This document shows positions 58,470 through 64,000 of a stretch of 64,000 bases of DNA, piece after piece (positions within the stretch are counted from its first letter, which is position 1; each line of letters begins with the position of its first letter). This DNA is from Hexactinellida sp. DTS-2022 (taxonomy: Eukaryota; Porifera; Hexactinellida), in the NCBI GenBank assembly GCA_028753945.1, contig JAPNXP010000011.1, positions 1,798,001-1,862,000 on the forward strand, given 5' to 3'. Both the position numbers and the translations under genes were made by a program. Under the pieces are notes generated by a model. The model had not been told where the DNA came from. It searched no databases and saw only the letters and a list, made by a program, of their open reading frames with translations.

Positions 58470-58668
58470 GTAAGAACCCAACTTAGTCAACGAAATATAC
58501 ATTTATATTGTCATGGTTACCTTCAAACAGGATGTATGCATATTTATTATTTACCTTTTCTAATTGGCAGTGTTTTGTTTATAACCATCCTAACTAATAT
58601 TTGTTTGATAGTTTTGATCTTATTATTCTTCGCAGTTAGTTATGTGGATTTTCTCGGCATCAAACAGT
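58470..58668 (+). other. Open frame with two hydrophobic segments, uncertain
   Basis: An open stretch between the left TIR and the transposase gene encodes VRTQLSQRN, then LQTGCMHIYYLPFLIGSVLF and a long hydrophobic run. The Gly-Cys just before a membrane segment faintly recalls the end of a tetraspanin large loop. It has no good start, and may be chance in AT-rich DNA. On the opposite strand to the transposase. Confidence 0.15.
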
Positions 58669-59297
58669 AAGTATTTGGGTACAACTATATTATTGTTCAA
58701 GTATTTGATTTTGTATATTGAGCACATTTAATTAATTGATTTGTAGATTTGAATACATATAATTCTAATTCATTAACAGCAAGTCGGGATATAGAGTCTA
58801 TAATTACTACATGCTTTTAGCCTTTTACACTTTCAATCTGTAAGCACGTAATGCATATATTGACTGTAAATTACTAATTTCAAAAGATTCGCGTTATGTT
58901 TATTACCATTTTCCAAAATATGTTACTTATATATAACAATAAATCTATAAAAACTTACAAAGACCCCAGCCAAATCCTTCTTACCTGTTACAAATAACGG
59001 ACTTAATAATTATCCCTTATGCAGTGGTCCTCGTTACATGGTATATGGACATGATAAGTTTACTGGTATTTTCAAAGAAGCCAGGTGGTTTTTATCATTA
59101 AATTGAAATATACTACAGTTATTGGTAAGATTTAGTAGTACCAAACAGTCCTGTAACGAACTGTCCATTTAATTAATATCCCTCCGAAATTCCCGCAGTT
59201 TATACCGTCTTTTGAATATATTTTGAATATAACTAGTTTCAACTTCATTCAAGATTCATAGTTGCCTGAAAGAAGGAAATACAAATAATTTTTGTAA

Positions 59298-61524
59298 CTA
59301 TTTATTTTTGCATGCTAACTGCTTATGACATTTCGAGTTGCACTTAATATTAGCACTTTTGCATCTGCACCGATTGGTGCGGCAGCCACTAGTGCAGTTG
59401 CAGAATTGCCTGCGATTGCTCAACGATTCCCGAAATACCGCAGATCTAAACGAGACATCTATATCAGGTACATCATCTGACGAGAGAAAGTGACCGTGTG
59501 TCAGATCGAATTCCGTTCCAATGTAAAGTCGATTTATTCTTCCTGACTTTGTACCGATGCGATAAAATCCCTCTTGTGAACGATTGAGGATAACACCAAG
59601 AATATTTGGTGGGTCGAAGGGTGATCTCTTGTCGACTTCGGGTATATTTAATACAATGTTATCCCCGACATCGAAAGTATGGACCTTTTTTCGCGACTGC
59701 TTACCCATACGATCGATCTGTTTAGATTGGCCACGCTTGGAGCTTTCTCTGCTCTTATGGATAATTATTTCCCTCTTGTGTAGCCAACAAGAATTGCAGT
59801 ACACTGGAGATCCATACCCCTCGACACCGTCAACTGCATGCCCGCAGATTACATGAACTGGCTTGCTGCAGTCAGGACAGGCGTGAGCGTTGCTGCAAGC
59901 TTCGTTGCAAACAGCACACGTGGGTCTAATGGGACCAGACTGGATTCTTCTGGGAGAGAGAGAGGAAGAAGTTCGAAAGGTAAGTAAGTAGACGCTTCTA
60001 CTGTAGGAGTAAACTCAGCTGTAGTAGGTGGGCACATGTAGTTTGGTATTGATTTGAAACTCATAGGTGGTGGATTAGAGAACAGCGGGCTGGTATATGG
60101 AGTTTCTGGTAGAATGGATGAAATGTATTGAAAGGGTTATACTCGCTGTTATGAGCGTATCCTGAAGAACAAGGTAAGTCATAATTAACAGCGGCAAGCT
60201 CAGACTGTTGTGCATTAAAACACGTTTGACTGATGTCCCTCATGTAGGAGTCCGGAGAATCGTGCAACTCTCGTGGTGAGTCATGAACACCTGAATAGTT
60301 GGCAGAATTTGGTGAAGAAACAGGACTTTCATTATCTGTCTGTGTAGGTTCTTCAAACTCAGACTGAGAATTGATAGCCTGATTCTCCATTTCATCTGCG
60401 TGTTGAAGTAATCTAATGACATAATTTATAAATATTTAAATACAGTATAACTAAGTTGTATAGTATACTTACGTTATCATTCCTTCCTCCGTAGTAACGT
60501 CACCTGCCATTTCATCGGGAATTCCAAAATCTCCCATGCCTTTCACAGGTTCCCTTCCAAATAGTATTCGATAAGGGCTATTGCCTTGTAAGGTAGAATG
60601 AGGGCTAGTGTTGATTGAGTGCTGTACTATAGGAATGTACTTAACCCAGCAGTCATCATTCGCTTGTCTCATTAGGGAACCGATCACGCGTTTTATTTCT
60701 TGGTTAACTCTCTCCACGGACCCTTGTGACTGGGGATGCCTGGGTTTACCATGAATAATTTTGCACTCGGGCCACAAGTTTCTTATCATGGTAGCTAAAT
60801 TGATGTTCTTAAACTCTCTACCATTATCACTTTGGAGAATGTGAGATGAACCGATAAGACAGAATATCTCAAAGAGGGTACGGGATACTTCTTCAGCAGA
60901 TTTATGGATTAGCGGACGGAGTACTACGAACTTGGTATGGTGATCTTGGTACACCAAAAGAAAATTGTAAGGTCTGTTAGCTTGATCTGTGTTCTGAAAA
61001 TCTATTAAATCAACTTGACCTCTCGATGCAAAATCAGGACTGTGTATCGGTTTAACAGTGGTGCCTTTAAGAGACTTTTTGCCTTTCTTAAGTTGACACT
61101 CTTGACAGAGGTTGACATAATCTTGTACTACGGCCTTCGAGTATCCACAATATCGCTTTTTAAGTTCGATAACCATTCTATCTCTCCCTGGATGCTTCCC
61201 ACCTTCACAGTGTACGCGGGAGAATAAGTCAAAAAGCTCTTCCCTCGCTAGAACTCGAAGCAGCGTAGGCGCCGTAGAGGTATCAGAACTACTTTGGTAC
61301 AGTATCTGGCAGGATTGGGTATGTTTGACGGTGTACTTTTTCTGTATCCTGTAGAATCGCTGTCTAGCTGCTGCAGAAGTAGTGGGACATGGCGCAGAGA
61401 AGATATTGACTATCTCCGTGATCTGTTCTCGCGATAGGAGAACGCTGTTTATGTTGTTGTTGGCATTTACAAAATTAGTAAATTGCAATTCATGACTTTG
61501 CATTTTAGTACAAGAATTGGGCAA
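59298..61524 (-). CDS. Ginger-like transposase (integrase, GPY/F, CXC), three exons
   Basis: It would cut and join the element's TIRs. Exon 1 (61524-60473) holds an HHCC finger (H105, H111, C140, C143) and a DDE core: D172 (GQVDLID), D233 (SDNGREF) and E271 (SVERVNQEIKR), with KPRHPQSQGSVER typical of gypsy-type integrases. A 60-nt GT-AG intron (60472-60413) joins it in frame to exon 2 (60412-60143), rich in Ser/Asp and probably flexible. A second intron (60142-59950, GTATAA to a pyrimidine tract and CAG) restores frame to exon 3 (59949-59298). Exon 3 has a Cys/His finger (CAVC, CPDC, HVIC, CNSC), a GPY/F-like module (VGDNIVLNIP, FYRIGTKSGRI) and a C-terminal CXC block (CRCKSANIKCNSKC). The spliced length would be 657 aa without internal stops. 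The second donor is inferred. The domain order recalls KRBA2-like proteins. Confidence 0.87.
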
Positions 61525-61762
61525 TGTGTCAATTATATGATTGAATAAATAGGAAATCTAGTCTCACATTTATATACCATTCCCGAATATTGACTTCATC
61601 TAAATCAAAGGCACTTGTAACAATACAAATTAGCATCACTTTAAGAACGTAAATTATTTCCTGCTTTGAGAATGAAATTTCTATTTTGAATATGTATATT
61701 TTATTGCACACAAAGTAGATCAAAGGTATACAATCAAAAGATATTACAATCAAACATCTAGC

Positions 61763-62124
61763 TATACTAACATCAAACATATAATGTATTTAATATTTTA
61801 GAATAACATTCTAATGTATTGGAGGGGATAATTATAACTTATATAGTTATAATTATTAATTTATTTTAATTAAAAATGGTGGGAAAATGGATAAACGTTA
61901 ATCTGTAGATTATTATTAAAACTCAATTGTTGTGAGAGGCTCTTATATTCTTATTATAACTACTGAAGCTATTAAAATAATGTTACATAACTATCTCTAA
62001 AATTAAAACAAAATAAGAATATAAATTATTCATAAGTAAACGCACTTTGACTGAAAATTTCAGTCAAAACGCGTTTTGACTAGTCAGTTCGCGTTTTGAC
62101 TGAAAACGCACTTTGACTGCAACA
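61763..62124. repeat. Right TIR of the Ginger-like element
   Basis: 362 bp, inverted match of the left TIR, ending with GCGTTTTGACTGAAAACGCA then CTTTGACTGCAACA. Relative to the left it lacks about two outer array units and has a small AT duplication (ATAACTTATATAGTTATAAT). It lies just upstream of the transposase ATG (61524), so it probably contains the promoter. Confidence 0.92.
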
Positions 62125-62372
62125 TTTATACTTGAGTAATTTAACTAATGGGTATAAGCATGGTTTCATTTAGACATTGACTCAAGGGATGGTAAAATTA
62201 GGTTTTCAGGAATAAGGGATGGCGAGGATGTGACGCGCGCAGAAGCACGCTGTAAGGTAGGAGGTGCAAGGGATGACGAGAGCCATCCCCTAAATGAAGC
62301 CCTGATAATTTTTATCATACAAATGCATTTATACTTACCCGACGCTTATTCGGATAAATAAGATATTTGGGT
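62125..62372. mobile_element. Right half of the split older MITE
   Basis: It ends with ACCCGACGCTTATTCGGATA, a diverged form of the right end of the MITE at 55948-56191. Together with 57727-57869 it appears to be one target element. A smaller MITE-like piece (62159-62304) lies inside it. Confidence 0.45.
62159..62304. mobile_element. Small hAT-type MITE, GGTTTCATTTAG ends
   Basis: 146 bp with ends CATGGTTTCATTTAGAC and CTAAATGAAGCCCTG, and AGGGATGG repeated inside. The interior is GC-richer (GACGCGCGCAGAAGCACGC). A TSD is not clear. Confidence 0.6.
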
Positions 62373-62374
62373 AG

Positions 62375-63835
62375 GCTTCCAATCTATACTATTATATGTT
62401 AACACAAGGTTGTATATATCAATAACACAAGGCTGTGTCTAGATCGGATCTGTATAAATTCTGTATATATATTTACATTTTGAGAATCCACATTTATAGT
62501 ACGGATACGTTGTTGATCACCAAGATGGTTACTCATTATCTCAAATACGTATTTAAAAAAACTATTTTAGGCCTATTTACGGTTTATAATCAATGTTGGA
62601 AGTGTATAAACCCGACACCAACCGCGGAGCGTTTGTAGTGTGGTTGTGTTCTACTGCGCACAGTGGGAATTTAGTTGGAGATAGGATAAAATTCTCATTC
62701 TCTTGAAACTTGAATTCGTGGTTACCACTGAATTCAGAATATCAAATAACCTAGTAATGCATAATTTTTGATTCTGATCTAAGAAATATTTTGGTTGTTA
62801 TGACTATTCAAAGTATAAGATTTTTGGCAATTGGAATTTCTATTTTGCGGTTATAGAAAGTTACTAATGCTTTATTGCAGATTTTGAGAACACTGTTCTT
62901 GAGATCGACTTCTCTTTTGAATATTCTGATATACATGGTTTAATTATATATATTAGATATAATAATAACATCTCAGTTTAAATTGATTATGGAATGTGGC
63001 CAACGGAAAATATACAATTCGGAAAATAAATTATTGCTTAGTCCCCCTCCTTTAAGAAGATGGGAAATATCGTGTACAGGCTCATGCGGGTATTTTAGTG
63101 TTTTTAATATAAAATAGACATATCTAACTTTATTATAAAGCAAATTCCAGATTCGAAAAAATTTGCCCACAGATATTTTCTTTTAATATTAATTAATTTA
63201 TTAAGATAAGTGATTCAAGTACAAATTATACTCCTTCAATTGAAATTATTTCTTATGCATAACAAGGAACCTATTGAATTTTTTAACTCGAATCCAGTGA
63301 GTTATGCATTACAATGAATAAGAATCTTACTAATATCAAACAATTCGGTGTCAATTTGATGAATTACAGTTTAGCAGGGAGCTGAACTGTCGGCAAATTA
63401 GTGGAAACATACTTTTTACATACTGAGATCTCAACAATATTGTCAAAACTAGGTTCTATTAGCTTTAAAACCTAGGTGATGTAATATTATTTTAAAATAG
63501 TTTCTAAATGCGCGAAAAGGCGAGACGTGGGTCACTTAATAACTTTGAACCATATTTATATTAAGATTTTTGAAAAAATTATACCTTGTTCAAGAAATAT
63601 AATCAATAATCATGGGTGAACAATAAAAAATTTGTTAACAAACATGAAGTATAATTTATGAAATAATCAACAGGAATTGTATAGAACTACGTTTAGGACA
63701 CTACGTACATCATTTTTGATAATGCCATTCAGTTTACAGCCACCGATAACCTATATGTCAATAATACTTCATTAAAGTCTATCTAGCATAGTTTTCCTAT
63801 TTCCACTTACACCCCTGAAAATTCCCACTGTGCTG
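62375..63835. other. AT-rich interval with a Helitron-like hairpin
   Basis: From 62383 TCTATACTATTATATG resembles a Helitron-like start, and near 62605-62655 ACACCAACCGCGGAGCG with GTGTGGTTGTGTTC resembles the Helitron 3' hairpin block seen at 27205. They may bound a short non-autonomous element of about 280 bp. No gene is recognised in the rest. Confidence 0.4.
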
Positions 63836-63839
63836 CGAA

Positions 63840-64000
63840 CATAGGCGTCAACCATGCCGGGGCGGCCGGGGCGTGCCCCTTCATGATAAAATCATGCCGG
63901 GCGGCCACTGTTCCGCCCGGCATGAATCTGCCGAAATCCGGTGATTTTTGATGGTGTTTCGTGATAATTTGGATGTATCCATCATGGATTACTATTTTCT
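63840..64000. mobile_element. GC-rich MITE, cut by the window edge
   Basis: ATAGGCGTCAACCATGCCGG and then GGGCGGCC and CATGCCGGG repeats stand out from the AT-rich flank. The start resembles other MITE ends in the window. The right end is outside the window. Confidence 0.5.

Larger units (their letters stand above)
57870..62124 (-). mobile_element. Ginger-like (integrase-type) DNA transposon, complete
   Basis: 4255 bp, beginning TGTTGCAGTCAAAGTGCG and ending CGCACTTTGACTGCAACA, flanked by the 4-bp duplication ttta (57866-57869 and 62125-62128). The TIRs are unusually long: 57870-58265 and 61763-62124. The TG..CA termini, 4-bp TSD and gypsy-integrase-like transposase match Ginger transposons; there is no reverse transcriptase, gag or LTR. 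The transposase gene is on the minus strand. A pogo-type MITE (58266-58450) inserted at the TA that ends the left TIR. Confidence 0.9.

Noticed and set aside
58470-58668. Captured tetraspanin exon inside the Ginger-like element
   Set aside because: Only a Gly-Cys before a hydrophobic run is seen; no other tetraspanin motif or splice site supports it.
60469-61524. Integrase as part of a gypsy-type retroelement
   Set aside because: No gag, protease, reverse transcriptase, primer-binding site or LTR; the long inverted ends and 4-bp duplication show a DNA transposon.

Overview
This is AT-rich eukaryotic nuclear DNA, almost certainly from an invertebrate metazoan. The evidence is a metazoan cyclin Y gene, THAP-domain P-like transposases, a Transib/RAG1-like relic, an integrase-type (Ginger-like) transposon with GT-AG introns, DUF4371/ZMYM-type hAT relics, Helitron-like ends and dozens of MITEs with clean target-site duplications (TSDs). 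A tunicate or cnidarian would fit, but the sequence alone does not settle the lineage. The window is mostly mobile DNA in several nested layers. Only one convincing intact host gene (cyclin Y, 56.4-57.5 kb) and a few candidate host exons are present.

Layout. 0-5.7 kb: short repeats, a hAT-type MITE (2212-2365), a 1.8-kb inverted-repeat element (3604-5432) and a pogo-type MITE. 5.7-9.3 kb: a nearly full-length P-like element with ~70-bp terminal inverted repeats (TIRs) and a decayed THAP transposase. 9.6-12.0 kb: a decayed RAG1/Transib-like transposase ending in an RSS-like heptamer that abuts a dispersed repeat. 12-20 kb: MITEs, a deletion-derivative P-like element and a 3.7-kb nested palindrome (about 15.76-19.5 kb). 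20-30 kb: MITEs, Helitron-like fragments and a possible 3' exon of a host gene on the minus strand (29.0-29.3 kb). 30.5-33.6 kb and 35.7-39.3 kb: two more P-like elements, the second split by a hAT-like element with a perfect 8-bp TSD. 40-50 kb: minisatellites and many MITEs, several built from arrays of short palindromes and some nested in one another. 51.4-52.9 kb: a minus-strand hAT transposase fragment split by a MITE. 55.7 kb: another hAT fragment. 57.87-62.12 kb: a complete Ginger-like transposon with ~360-396-bp TIRs, a 4-bp TSD and an apparently intact three-exon transposase gene.

How the parts relate. The non-autonomous elements outnumber the coding ones. Most carry CAGGG-type ends and 8-bp TSDs (hAT-like) or CAGT ends and TA TSDs (pogo/Tc1-mariner-like). 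The hAT transposases seen here are broken, so current mobilisation would need copies elsewhere. The Ginger-like element is the only one whose transposase reads open through its predicted exons, so it looks youngest. The P-like and RAG1-like copies are interrupted by stops and frameshifts and look inactive.
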